Origin: Streptomyces luomodiensis
Lineage (GTDB): Bacteria > Actinomycetota > Actinomycetes > Streptomycetales > Streptomycetaceae
Reading direction: 5' to 3'
DNA length: 64,000 nucleotides
Assembly: GCF_031679605.1 (NCBI RefSeq)
Contig: NZ_CP117522.1
Span: forward strand, 3,348,001 to 3,412,000
How positions within the stretch are numbered: the stretch's first letter is position 1; every line of letters starts with the position of its first letter. Shown piece by piece: positions 17,950 through 25,413 of the stretch. The notes below the pieces were generated by a model. That model saw only the letters and a program-made list of their open reading frames with translations, was not told the DNA's origin and did not search any database. The position numbers and the translations under genes are program-made.

Positions 17950-18798
17950 TCAGAGCTGGTGCACGATGGCGCGAACGAAGTCGCGCGTGTCCTCAGGGCT
18001 GAGTGACAGCCCCTGGGTCCGGTCCAGGACTTCCCGGTAGTTGGCAACGAGCGTTTCCGCATCCACCAAGGCGACTCCGGTCGCCACGTCGAGCTGAACG
18101 GTGTCCAGCTGCGGCACCGGTCCAGCCGCATAGAGTACGGAAGCCCCCGCGCCGGGAAAACCTCCGGCCGCGAATGGGATCACGCGAACGGTCACGTTGT
18201 CCCGCTCGGACGCCTCCAACAGATACTCCAACTGGCCACGGGCCACCTTGGTGCCACCGAACTGCATGCGCAACGCGGCCTCATGGACCAGGAAGGTGCA
18301 CTGCGGCGGACGGTCCCTATCCAGCACATCCCGGCGCTTCAGCCGGTGAGACAGCCTGCGACGGTGCTCAACCGCGGTGAGATCCGGTACCGCCGTAGCG
18401 AACACGGCCTTCGCATAGTCCTCCGTCTGCAACAGCCCCGGGATATGCATCGGCTGCATCGACCTCAGGTTCACCGCATGGTGTTCCAGTTCGGCCAGAT
18501 CGAGCGCGCCTGCGGGCAGTTTGCCCCGGTACTCCTCCCACCAGCCCTGGACGCGTTCGACAGCCATGTCCACCAGGGCGTCGATATACGCCGTATCGCC
18601 ACAGGAGTAGATCGCCGCGAGCGAGCGGACGCGCTCCTCACTCACGCCGAACCGACCGGCCTCCGTGTTGCTGATCCGAGTGCGATCCACGCCCAGATGC
18701 TGAGCGGCCTGCGCCACGCTCATCCCGGCGTGCTCACGCATCTTGCGCAACTCCGCGCCCAGGCGTCGTTGCCTCGCGGTCGGCGCCGTCCTCGGCAT
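17950..18798 (-). CDS. XRE-family regulator with DUF5753 domain (WhiJ-like)
   Basis: A 282-residue DNA-binding protein. Residues 12-65 form an XRE helix-turn-helix (GMSVAQAAQHLGVDRTRISN). The rest is DUF5753, including LRSMQPMHIPGLLQTEDYA and VTVRVIPFAAGGFPG. In S. coelicolor such proteins (WhiJ and relatives) repress development-related genes until relieved by their DUF397 partner. It is divergent from an anti-sigma-like ATPase across a short region with a perfect inverted repeat. Confidence 0.9.
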   Translation of the reverse strand: MPRTAPTARQRRLGAELRKMREHAGMSVAQAAQHLGVDRTRISNTEAGRFGVSEERVRSLAAIYSCGDTAYIDALVDMAVERVQGWWEEYRGKLPAGALDLAELEHHAVNLRSMQPMHIPGLLQTEDYAKAVFATAVPDLTAVEHRRRLSHRLKRRDVLDRDRPPQCTFLVHEAALRMQFGGTKVARGQLEYLLEASERDNVTVRVIPFAAGGFPGAGASVLYAAGPVPQLDTVQLDVATGVALVDAETLVANYREVLDRTQGLSLSPEDTRDFVRAIVHQL

Positions 18799-18871
18799 GC
18801 GCCCTCCCCTTCACTTGCGGCCAGTCTCGCGTCGAACGCTCCCACACGTCCAACCAGAGCACCAATTCTAA

Positions 18872-18887
18872 CGAGTGATAGCACTCG
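18872..18887. promoter_or_regulatory. inverted repeat between XRE regulator and ATPase genes
   Basis: CGAGTG-ATAG-CACTCG is a perfect 6-4-6 palindrome in the divergent promoter region. A half-site ACGAGTGA recurs at 19399-19406, just before the methyltransferase gene. Likely operator for the XRE protein; inferred. Confidence 0.5.
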
Positions 18888-18960
18888 TGCTCACCAATGC
18901 TCTATGGTCCTGATAGCGCAGCGCATCGAACCAACCACGCACCGCGTTGGGAGAACCGCC

Positions 18961-19389
18961 ATGCCCGAAGTCGCCGGACCCACCGAGCCCGCGCACGCCT
19001 ACCGCCTCAGCGCACCCAACTCCCCCAAGAGCCCCAGGGTGTGCCGCGACGCGATCGCCGCCCTCCTCCACGCCAACGACCTGCACGACCTCGCGGACAC
19101 GGCGCGACTGCTGGTCTCCGAGGCGGTCACCAACGTCAACCAGCACACCAACACCCAACTGATCCACATCGACACCCTCGTCCGCGACCGCATCGCGACC
19201 ATCGCCGTACGCGACGGCTCCCCGGAACGCCACCCATACCCTCGGGACGCGGCGCCCGACGAGGAGGGCGGGCGGGGGTTGTTCCTGATGCGGGAGCTGG
19301 CCTACGCATGGGGTGTGACCTGGGAGAACGGACTGCGCCCCACCGGTAAGCACATCTGGTTCGAGCTGCGCGAACCCTTCACCGAGTGA
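18961..19389 (+). CDS. ATP-binding anti-sigma-type protein (HATPase_c, RsbW-like)
   Basis: A 142-residue GHKL-fold protein with N box (LLVSEAVTNVNQHTN), G1 (AVRDGS) and G2 (GRGLFLMRELA). Stand-alone proteins of this kind in Streptomyces are predicted serine kinase/anti-sigma regulators and accompany WhiJ/DUF397 pairs. ATG 18961 has GGGAG seven bases upstream. No partner sigma or antagonist is next to it. Confidence 0.85.
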   Translation: MPEVAGPTEPAHAYRLSAPNSPKSPRVCRDAIAALLHANDLHDLADTARLLVSEAVTNVNQHTNTQLIHIDTLVRDRIATIAVRDGSPERHPYPRDAAPDEEGGRGLFLMRELAYAWGVTWENGLRPTGKHIWFELREPFTE

Positions 19390-19418
19390 AAATAAGTACG
19401 AGTGACCGGAGGACACCC

Positions 19419-20087
19419 ATGCCGCGCGCATCCGCCACCCTGCCCGAGTACTGGGACAGCTACAAGCCTCACCGCGAGGAAGGTGAGCAGCCCGCACCGA
19501 GCGTGGACGCGTTCGAGTGGACGCAGTACCAAGGACACGGACCGGGTGCGGAGTTTCTGGGGAGTCCCCGCACCGCGCTGGAGCTGGGTTCCGCCGAGGG
19601 CAAGGAAGCCGTGTACCTCGCTCGTACGGGCGTCGAGGTGACCGCCGTGGACTTTTCCGCCGTCCAGGTCGCCCGTGCCCGCCGTTGGTGGGAGGGCACG
19701 TCCCGGCTGACCTTCGTGCACGCCGAAGCCTGCGACTACCTTGCCCGCACCGACGCCATGTACGACGCGGTGTTCTCCATCTGGGGAGCCGTCTGGTTCA
19801 CCGACCCCAACGCCTTGATCCCGCTGATCCTCGAACGCATCAATCCCGGCGGCACCCTGGCCTTCTCGCAGGCCGAGCCCATCGAGGACCACTACGGAGC
19901 GCAGGCGATGTACGGAAACGGACTCGCGGGCCGCAAGCTCACCCTTCTGCGTTGGTCATACGCGCCCGAGTGGTGGGCCGACCTGCTGAAGCGCACGGGC
20001 TTCGTCGACATCGACGCGCGGGTGCTACCCGCGCCGGACCCGGCAGACGTCGGCACCCTCATGGTGCGCGCGAGCGCTCCGAGGTGA
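19419..20087 (+). CDS. class I SAM-dependent methyltransferase
   Basis: A 222-residue Rossmann-fold methyltransferase: motif I ALELGSAEGKEAVYLAR, motif II acidic end VTAVDFSAVQV, then VHAEACDYLA and NPGGTLAFSQAEP. The substrate is unknown. ATG 19419 has GGAGG at 6 nt. It follows the ATPase gene by 29 bp and may belong to the same WhiJ-type regulon, a frequent arrangement in which the regulator trio flanks a small-molecule gene. Confidence 0.85.
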   Translation: MPRASATLPEYWDSYKPHREEGEQPAPSVDAFEWTQYQGHGPGAEFLGSPRTALELGSAEGKEAVYLARTGVEVTAVDFSAVQVARARRWWEGTSRLTFVHAEACDYLARTDAMYDAVFSIWGAVWFTDPNALIPLILERINPGGTLAFSQAEPIEDHYGAQAMYGNGLAGRKLTLLRWSYAPEWWADLLKRTGFVDIDARVLPAPDPADVGTLMVRASAPR

Positions 20088-20278
20088 ACCGACGCCTGTC
20101 GTCTCCGTCTTTCATCACCCCACTCGTCGCGATGTCACAGCCGTGTGCTGGTCGCGATGTGTCCCGGTCACAACCCCGCGCGGGTACGGCAGTTGGCGGC
20201 CGAACCGCGCCTCCCCTTCCGCACACTGGTTCTACAGAGCAGGTCAGCGCGGACAAGACGACGGATGAGGGATGCGCC

Positions 20279-20482
20279 ATGGCGGCCGGTTGCCGGGACT
20301 GTGAGACGTGTACGAGGTCGTGGCTGGGGCGGCTGTTCCAGAACCTGGCGGTGGGGCTGATGCACATCTGCACGATCGGCATCAGCTATCTGATCAAGAA
20401 GGGGTTCAGGCGGCACTGCCCGCAGTGCAAGCACCTGCTGTCGCGGCACGCGCGCAGGGCGGACGGTTCGTTCCGGGACTAG
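20279..20482 (+). CDS. small cysteine-rich protein
   Basis: A 67-residue protein with CRDCETC near the N-terminus and CPQC about 35 residues later, forming a likely zinc ribbon split by a hydrophobic stretch (LFQNLAVGLMHICTIGISYLI) that could span the membrane. The C-terminus is basic. ATG 20279 follows GAGGGATGC. Not recognised beyond its zinc-ribbon appearance. Confidence 0.6.
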   Translation: MAAGCRDCETCTRSWLGRLFQNLAVGLMHICTIGISYLIKKGFRRHCPQCKHLLSRHARRADGSFRD

Positions 20483-20492
20483 TAGTGCTTGG

Positions 20493-20733
20493 TCAGGTTG
20501 GTGTGCGGGTGGGTATGTCACGGTTGCAGGTGGGGCAGGCGCCGGTCCAGGTTGCGAGGAGTGTCTGCAGTTCGCGGACGACTTGGTAGAGGCTCAGGCC
20601 GACGCCGTGTCTTTTGGGCACGGGCCAGTCGCTGCAGGGTGCAGAAGGCATGCGCGACGGAGACGAGGGTGACGTGGTGGTGCCAGTCGCCCCAGGTCCC
20701 GCCCTCGAAGTGGGCCAGGCCGCCGGCGACCAC
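20493..20733 (-). pseudogene. IS701-family transposase 3' fragment, frameshifted
   Basis: The leftward strand encodes HFEGGTWGDWHHHVTLVS and AHAFCTLQRLA in one frame, then SLYQVVRELQTLLATWTGAC and PTCNRDIP in another. Together these match the C-terminus of IS701-type transposases, interrupted by a frameshift. No 5' part or terminal repeats were found, so this is a dead fragment. Confidence 0.65.
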
Positions 20734-20994
20734 GAGGCGCGCACCGTGATCGCCGTCTCCTTCGCCTGCATGGACGTCGCGACGGCCAGCCTGATCGCCC
20801 TCGACGGCGCGGGTGACGTCATGGTGCCGTTGGCTTCGGCGAAGCGAACGCCGCCCTCATGTCCAACGCCGTAGCAGGACGGCTCGACCACCTCGGCACG
20901 CGTAACGCCCAGTCGGCCAAGTGCCGGTGAAACGGTTGGGGGCCGTGCGGCCAAGTACCGGGTGAAGGGATCACCGAGCACCTTGGAGGCATGG
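20734..20994. other. degenerate sequence ahead of the ECF sigma gene
   Basis: No intact gene. The plus strand carries protein-like scraps in two frames (IAVSFACMDVATASLIALD, then FGEANAALMSNAVAGRLDHL), suggesting a decayed gene of unknown family. Two related blocks (CGGCCAAGTGCCGG at 20914 and CGGCCAAGTACCGG at 20948, 34 bp apart) precede the sigma gene and may be regulatory. Confidence 0.4.
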
Positions 20995-21606
20995 GTGCCC
21001 CTCATACCCGAACGACCCATGAGCCGGGGCGCGCCGCCGCGGCCGGACGCCGCGGGGTTCGCGGCGTTCTACGAGGAGAACTTCGACGCCGTCCTCGGCT
21101 TCGTGACCCGGCGCACCACCTGCCCGCAGGTGGCCGCGGACCTCACCGCCGACATCTTCGTCGCGGCGCTGGAGGCAGCCGACCGGTACGACCCCGGGCG
21201 CGGGTCGCCCTCCGCCTGGTTGTACGGCATCGCCCGCAACGTCCTGTCCTCCCACTACCGGGGCAACGTCCGCGAGCGTCACGCGGTGGCGCGGCTGAAC
21301 GGGCGCCGGCTGCTGGACGAGGAGGACATCGCCGCGCTGGAGGAGCGGATCGACGCGGAACGGGCGGCACGGGCGCTGGCCGAGCGGCACAGCGCGCTGA
21401 GCGAGCCGCTGCGCGAAGTCCTCGATCTGGTGGCCGTCGACGGCCTCACCCCGCGCGAGGCCGCTCAGGCCCTCGGGCTCAACCAGGCGACGGTGCGGGT
21501 CCGTCTGCACCGCGCGAAGCGGGCGCTGCGCGCCGCATACCCGGCCGTCACCGAACGCACCGATCGCACCGAACCAGTCGATCGCACTTTGGAGGTTGTC
21601 TCATGA
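20995..21606 (+). CDS. ECF-type RNA polymerase sigma factor
   Basis: A 203-residue sigma-70 family protein. Region 2 is FAAFYEENFDAVLGFVTRRT ... ADLTADIFVAALEAADRYD ... GSPSAWLYGIARNVL; region 4 is PLREVLDLVAVDGLTPREAA ... GLNQATVRVRLHRAKRALR. GTG 20995 is preferred because GGAGG sits exactly 5 bp upstream; ATG 21019 is an alternative. Its stop overlaps the next gene (ATGA). Confidence 0.87.
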   Translation: MPLIPERPMSRGAPPRPDAAGFAAFYEENFDAVLGFVTRRTTCPQVAADLTADIFVAALEAADRYDPGRGSPSAWLYGIARNVLSSHYRGNVRERHAVARLNGRRLLDEEDIAALEERIDAERAARALAERHSALSEPLREVLDLVAVDGLTPREAAQALGLNQATVRVRLHRAKRALRAAYPAVTERTDRTEPVDRTLEVVS

Positions 21607-22202
21607 GTACGCCCACCGGATTCAAGCGGCGCCTGGCGTCGGAGCTGTCGGCCATGGCCACGGCACCGGCCCCCGTCGGTGCCACCCGGGCCCCGGCCCG
21701 TCGCCTCCGCGTCCGGTTCGCGGTCGCGGCGGTGGCGACGGCCGCCGGTGCGGCGGTGGTCGTGCCCACACTGAGCGGCTCGGGCGCCGCGCCCGCGTAT
21801 GCCGTGACCAAGCAGGGCGACGGCTCGCTGGTCCTTCACCTGGACCGCCCCGAGGGCCTGCCCGGTCTGCAGAAGCAGCTGAAGGAGATGGGCGTGCGGG
21901 CGGCCGTCCTGGAGGGGGACGAGAACTGCCCCACGGGTGCCCCGCCCGAAGCCCCCTGGGCCACGATGGACTATGCGATGACGGTCTCGTCCCAGCCGTG
22001 GAGCGCCATCATCCGCCCGGACATGATCCCGGACGACACCGTCCTGCCGGACGGCAGCCGGGCCAAGGGCGCGACGCTGCTCATCGTGGCGGAGTTCGGC
22101 AAGGACCACAGGACCAAGGGGGTGTCGTTCCGGCTGGTGGAGAAGGTTCCGAAGTGCAGCGTGCCGGGGATCGGCGCCGGCGGCCCGGACGCGCACCTCT
22201 GA
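21603..22202 (+). CDS. membrane-anchored partner of the ECF sigma factor
   Basis: A 199-residue protein: a basic cytoplasmic head (~35 residues), one membrane helix (FAVAAVATAAGAAVVVPTL) and an outside domain of about 140 residues with two cysteines. Coupled to the sigma gene by ATGA, the position of an anti-sigma factor. It lacks the zinc anti-sigma signature HxxxCxxC, so control would have to rest on another feature of the short head. Function inferred from context. Confidence 0.6.
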   Translation: MSTPTGFKRRLASELSAMATAPAPVGATRAPARRLRVRFAVAAVATAAGAAVVVPTLSGSGAAPAYAVTKQGDGSLVLHLDRPEGLPGLQKQLKEMGVRAAVLEGDENCPTGAPPEAPWATMDYAMTVSSQPWSAIIRPDMIPDDTVLPDGSRAKGATLLIVAEFGKDHRTKGVSFRLVEKVPKCSVPGIGAGGPDAHL

Positions 22203-22400
22203 CGCGAGGGCACGAGCCGCGGGCCACTCCCCCGGCTCCGCCCCCCATGGCTCAGCCGTCGTGACTCAGCCGCCACGGCTCGGTCCCCCCGAGGAAGCGG
22301 ACCGTTTCGGCAAGCGGGGTCCGATCCGTGCGGCGTGCGGCCCGTGCGGATCCTCGCAGTGGCGGAGAGCACCCGCTCAGGCGCGGGGATGTCGTGGGTG

Positions 22401-22445
22401 GCGCCGGTCACCGGGCCCTGTGGAACGAGGCCCGGTGACCGGCGC
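22401..22445. terminator. 17-bp perfect stem-loop
   Basis: GCGCCGGTCACCGGGCC pairs perfectly with GGCCCGGTGACCGGCGC across an 11-nt loop. This is one of the strongest hairpins in the window. It stands between a rightward and a leftward gene, so a bidirectional terminator is the simplest reading, although it is 200 bp past the rightward stop. Confidence 0.6.
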
Positions 22446-22504
22446 GGTGGGTCGTCAGGCGCTCGGTCAGAGGTAGCGGAAGCCGACGGGGACGCCATCG
22501 GCTC

Positions 22505-22582
22505 GATGGACCAGGGTCCCGGGAGCGGATCTTGCAGACCATCCCGTTGACGACCCGCCGGTCGATGGTCTTTGCGGCCGGA
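22505..22582 (-). pseudogene. possible IS5-type transposase N-terminal scrap
   Basis: The leftward strand reads KTIDRRVVNGMVCKIRSRD, similar to the DUF4096 start of IS5-family transposases; the expected W-R-D-L-P that follows is absent. Too short to be certain. Confidence 0.3.
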
Positions 22583-22584
22583 CC

Positions 22585-23154
22585 TTAGCGCACGGCTCCG
22601 GCCGCGCGTACTTCGGCGAGCGCTTGCCGTGCCAGCGGGCCGAAGCCCTCGCTGTTGTCGGTGTCGATCCACTGATCGTAGGCGATCTCCCAGGCGAGCG
22701 TGCCCAGTTTCGCGGCCACGCGCGCGGTCAGGGTCGGGACTCCGCGGCGTGTGAGGGCCTCGATCATCGAGGCGGCGAGGTCGAGCCTTTTCAGGGCTTC
22801 GCGTTCACGCAGTTCCGTATTGGCGTTCAGCACGGCCTGGCGCCGGGCGCTGAACTCGCGGCGGTCGGCGGTGAAGAACGTCCGGCCGAGCGCGTCGAGG
22901 GCGTCCGCCACCGCGTCGAGCGGCCCGGCCGCCGGCGGCGCCGAGGCGATCCCTTCGACGAGCAGACCGGTCACCGTGCCCCCGCCGAAGAGCACCTCGC
23001 GCTTGTCCGGGAAGTACCGGAAGAACGTGCTCTTGGTGAGCCCCGCGCGCTCCGCGATCTCGATCACGGTCGTGTTCTCGTAGCCGTGCTCCTCGAAGAG
23101 GTCGAGGGCGGCGGCGGCGAGTCGTCCTGGTGCGTCGGGTTGCCAGCGAGCCAT
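22585..23154 (-). CDS. TetR-family transcriptional regulator
   Basis: A 189-residue repressor. The N-terminal helix-turn-helix reads ALDLFEEHGYENTTVIEIAERAGLTKSTFFRYF in pieces (residues 16-48); the ligand domain is variable. It is transcribed divergently from a quinone-oxidoreductase-like gene over an 83-bp region with strong symmetric operators, so it probably represses that gene and itself. Confidence 0.9.
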   Translation of the reverse strand: MARWQPDAPGRLAAAALDLFEEHGYENTTVIEIAERAGLTKSTFFRYFPDKREVLFGGGTVTGLLVEGIASAPPAAGPLDAVADALDALGRTFFTADRREFSARRQAVLNANTELREREALKRLDLAASMIEALTRRGVPTLTARVAAKLGTLAWEIAYDQWIDTDNSEGFGPLARQALAEVRAAGAVR

Positions 23155-23167
23155 GGGAGCAGTGTAC

Positions 23168-23213
23168 GGGACTTGGTCCCGTCACTGGTGTAGGGTCGAT
23201 AAGACCAAGTCCC
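23168..23213. promoter_or_regulatory. TetR operator pair in the divergent promoter
   Basis: GGGACTTGGTC (23168-23178) and GACCAAGTCCC (23203-23213) form a perfect 11-bp inverted repeat. The left copy also sits in its own 5-3-5 palindrome GGGACTTGGTCCC. The 13-mer GTCCCRTCACTGG occurs twice in the same direction. Binding by the adjacent TetR protein is inferred. Confidence 0.7.
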
Positions 23214-23237
23214 ATCACTGGCCAGGAGAGGTCACCG

Positions 23238-24158
23238 ATGAGTAAAGCTGTCCGTTATCAGCGATTTGGCGGTCCCGAAGTACTCGAACTGCAGGAGATA
23301 CCCGAGCCGCACGCCGCACCGGACGAGGTTCGCGTCCGGGTCACGGCCGCCGGGCTGAATCCGATGGACTGGCAAATCACCACACAGCCCGAAATGGCGG
23401 CGCGGTTCGGCATCACCTTGCCGGCCGGGTTCGGCAGCGACTTCGCCGGAGTGGTGGACGAGGTGGGCGCCGAAGCCACGGGATTCGCGACCGGCGACCG
23501 GGTGTACGGGGCTGCGATTGGGCGGTCCGTCGCCGATTTCGTGCTGGTCAAGACACCCACGGCAACGCTCTGGCCCATCCCGGAGGGCATCGGCGACGAG
23601 GTGGCGGGCGTGCTTCCGGTGTCCGGTCTGACAGCCGCCGCCGCGCTCGCCGCGATCGGACTCCGCGCCGGGGACACCGTCCTGATCGGTGGGGCGGCCG
23701 GTGGCGTGGGCATCTTCGCCGTGCAGTTGGCGAAGCTCGCGGGTGCCCGGGTGCTCGGCACCTCCTCCGAGGGCACGTTCGGATTCCTGCGCGGGCTCGG
23801 CGCCGAACCCGTGGCGTACGGCCCTGGCCTGGCGGACCGGGTGCGGGCCTTGGCGCCCGAGGGGATCACCGCCGCAGCCGACCTGTTCGGAAGGGAGGCG
23901 GCCGAGACCGCGCTCAAGCTCGGCGTGGCACCCGAGCGGATCTCCGTCGTAGCCGACGGCCCCGCCCCGCCGCCCGGTGTGCACAAGGCGGGCGCCCTGG
24001 ATGCGGGTCCGGGCGCCCTGGAACGGATCACCGACGCGATCACTTCTGGCGCGATCACGGTGCCGATCGCGGCGACCTTCCCGGTCGAGCGGATCCGCGA
24101 AGCCGTGACGATGCAGGCCGACAGGCACGTTCACGGCAAAATCGTGATCGCACTGTGA
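23238..24158 (+). CDS. NADP-dependent quinone/alkenal oxidoreductase (MDR superfamily)
   Basis: A 306-residue medium-chain dehydrogenase/reductase without the catalytic zinc cysteines: GroES-like half (RVRVTAAGLNPMDWQI; AGFGSDFAGVVDEVG), then a Rossmann half with GGAAGGVGIFAVQLAKLAGARV. It resembles quinone oxidoreductases that detoxify quinones or enones. ATG 23238 follows GGAGAGG. Probably induced when the TetR protein binds its ligand. Confidence 0.88.
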   Translation: MSKAVRYQRFGGPEVLELQEIPEPHAAPDEVRVRVTAAGLNPMDWQITTQPEMAARFGITLPAGFGSDFAGVVDEVGAEATGFATGDRVYGAAIGRSVADFVLVKTPTATLWPIPEGIGDEVAGVLPVSGLTAAAALAAIGLRAGDTVLIGGAAGGVGIFAVQLAKLAGARVLGTSSEGTFGFLRGLGAEPVAYGPGLADRVRALAPEGITAAADLFGREAAETALKLGVAPERISVVADGPAPPPGVHKAGALDAGPGALERITDAITSGAITVPIAATFPVERIREAVTMQADRHVHGKIVIAL

Positions 24159-24197
24159 ACCGGCACAAGGTGGACTCAGCGTGTTCCCCGCACCGGG

Positions 24198-24228
24198 CCT
24201 GGCCGGCCGCGTCACAGGCCCGGCCAGG
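24198..24228 (+). terminator. hairpin after the oxidoreductase
   Basis: CCTGGCCGG / CCGGCCAGG, 9-bp perfect stem, 40 bp past the stop codon. Confidence 0.5.
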
Positions 24229-24365
24229 TCGTCGCGGACCATGGTCGGTTGCGGCTGAGCAGCCGAAGGGGCAGATCGCCCATTCCGTCAGGCCCCCTTG
24301 GTATGGTGCGCGGGTTGCACCGCTGGGAGAGTTACGGCAGCGCTCAGGGGAGAGGCCAGGCGACG

Positions 24366-25217
24366 ATGCAGGCGTCAGAGGTCCCGCATGCGGTGTCCGC
24401 GGCCATGTCGATCGCCTCATCACGTGGCCTGACAGTCGACGACGCGATCGTTCTTCACGACTCGAACAAGCTCACTCTGCGTCTGCTGCCGTGTGATGTC
24501 CTGGCCCGGGTGGCACCTGCAGCGCATCAGGTCGCACAGTTCGAGATCGAGCTCGCTCAACGGCTCGCCGCATCCGGGTGCCCCGTGGCTGCTCTCGAGC
24601 CCCGGGTGGAGCCACGCGTTCATGAGCGTGATGGCTTCGTGGTCACGCTATGGACCCACTACGAACCCGTGACACCTCAAGAGATCTCTCCGGCCGACTA
24701 CGCCCATGCGCTCCAACGGCTGCATATCGGCATGCGCGAGGTCGATGTCCCGACGCCGCGATTCACGGATCGAGTCGAGCAGGCTCAACGACTCGTGGCG
24801 AACCGCGACCACACTCCGGCGCTCACCGACGCGGACCGGGAGCTGCTCGGCAGCACGTTACGAAGCCTGAGAAGAGTGATCGACGAGCGCGGTGGCGCCG
24901 AGCAGCTGCTGCACGGCGAGCCGCACCCGGGCAACGTGCTCACCACGAAGAACGGGCTGGTGTTCATCGACCTCGAGACGTGTTGCCGTGGGCCCGTCGA
25001 ATTCGACCTCGCCCATGCGCCCGAAGAAGTCGGCGAGCACTATCCGGGTGTCGATCAAGACGTGCTGCGCGCGTGCCGGCTGCTCGTACTGGCGATGATC
25101 ACAGCGTGGCGCTGGGATCGAGGCGACCAACTCCCCAACGGGCGCCGGCTGGGCACGGAGTGGCTCAGCCAGATCCGAGCTGCACTCCATCGCAACGGCT
25201 TGGATACCCATGGCTGA
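24366..25217 (+). CDS. aminoglycoside phosphotransferase-fold protein
   Basis: A 283-residue APH/choline-kinase-fold protein. The catalytic loop reads LLHGEPHPGNVL, with Glu where most relatives have the Asp of HGD. The metal-binding loop follows as FIDLETCCRGPVEFDLAH. Phosphate transfer to a small hydroxylated molecule is the family role; no evidence points to an antibiotic substrate. ATG 24366 follows GGGGAGAGG at a somewhat long spacing. Confidence 0.75.
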   Translation: MQASEVPHAVSAAMSIASSRGLTVDDAIVLHDSNKLTLRLLPCDVLARVAPAAHQVAQFEIELAQRLAASGCPVAALEPRVEPRVHERDGFVVTLWTHYEPVTPQEISPADYAHALQRLHIGMREVDVPTPRFTDRVEQAQRLVANRDHTPALTDADRELLGSTLRSLRRVIDERGGAEQLLHGEPHPGNVLTTKNGLVFIDLETCCRGPVEFDLAHAPEEVGEHYPGVDQDVLRACRLLVLAMITAWRWDRGDQLPNGRRLGTEWLSQIRAALHRNGLDTHG

Positions 25218-25272
25218 TCGCGGACCTTTGAGGTCGTGGCCGACCGGCTGTTGATGTCGGCACCTGGCGCGG

Positions 25273-25305
25273 CCCTGGCCCCGGCCACCTGGCGCGGGGC
25301 CAGGG
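25273..25305. terminator. hairpin between convergent genes
   Basis: CCCTGGCCCC / GGGGCCAGGG, a 10-bp perfect stem between the APH-fold gene and the leftward kinase gene. CACCTGGCGCGG is also directly repeated here. Confidence 0.6.
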
Positions 25306-25413
25306 GCACGCGCTCGGGGGCGGACAGATTTCGGCGACGCGGCGCGTCGCCGGGGCCGCGGTCGGCCTGCCGAGGGGGCGCGGGGAATAGCCGCCGCGCC
25401 CCCTTCGGTCGGC

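Larger units (their letters stand above)
22203..22584. other. non-coding stretch with long hairpin and transposase scrap
   Basis: No gene supported. It contains the 17-bp perfect stem at 22401-22445 and a leftward scrap at 22505-22582. Confidence 0.5.

Noticed and set aside
24366..25217. Antibiotic-resistance kinase
   Set aside because: Only the general APH fold is supported; no residues or context indicate an antibiotic substrate.
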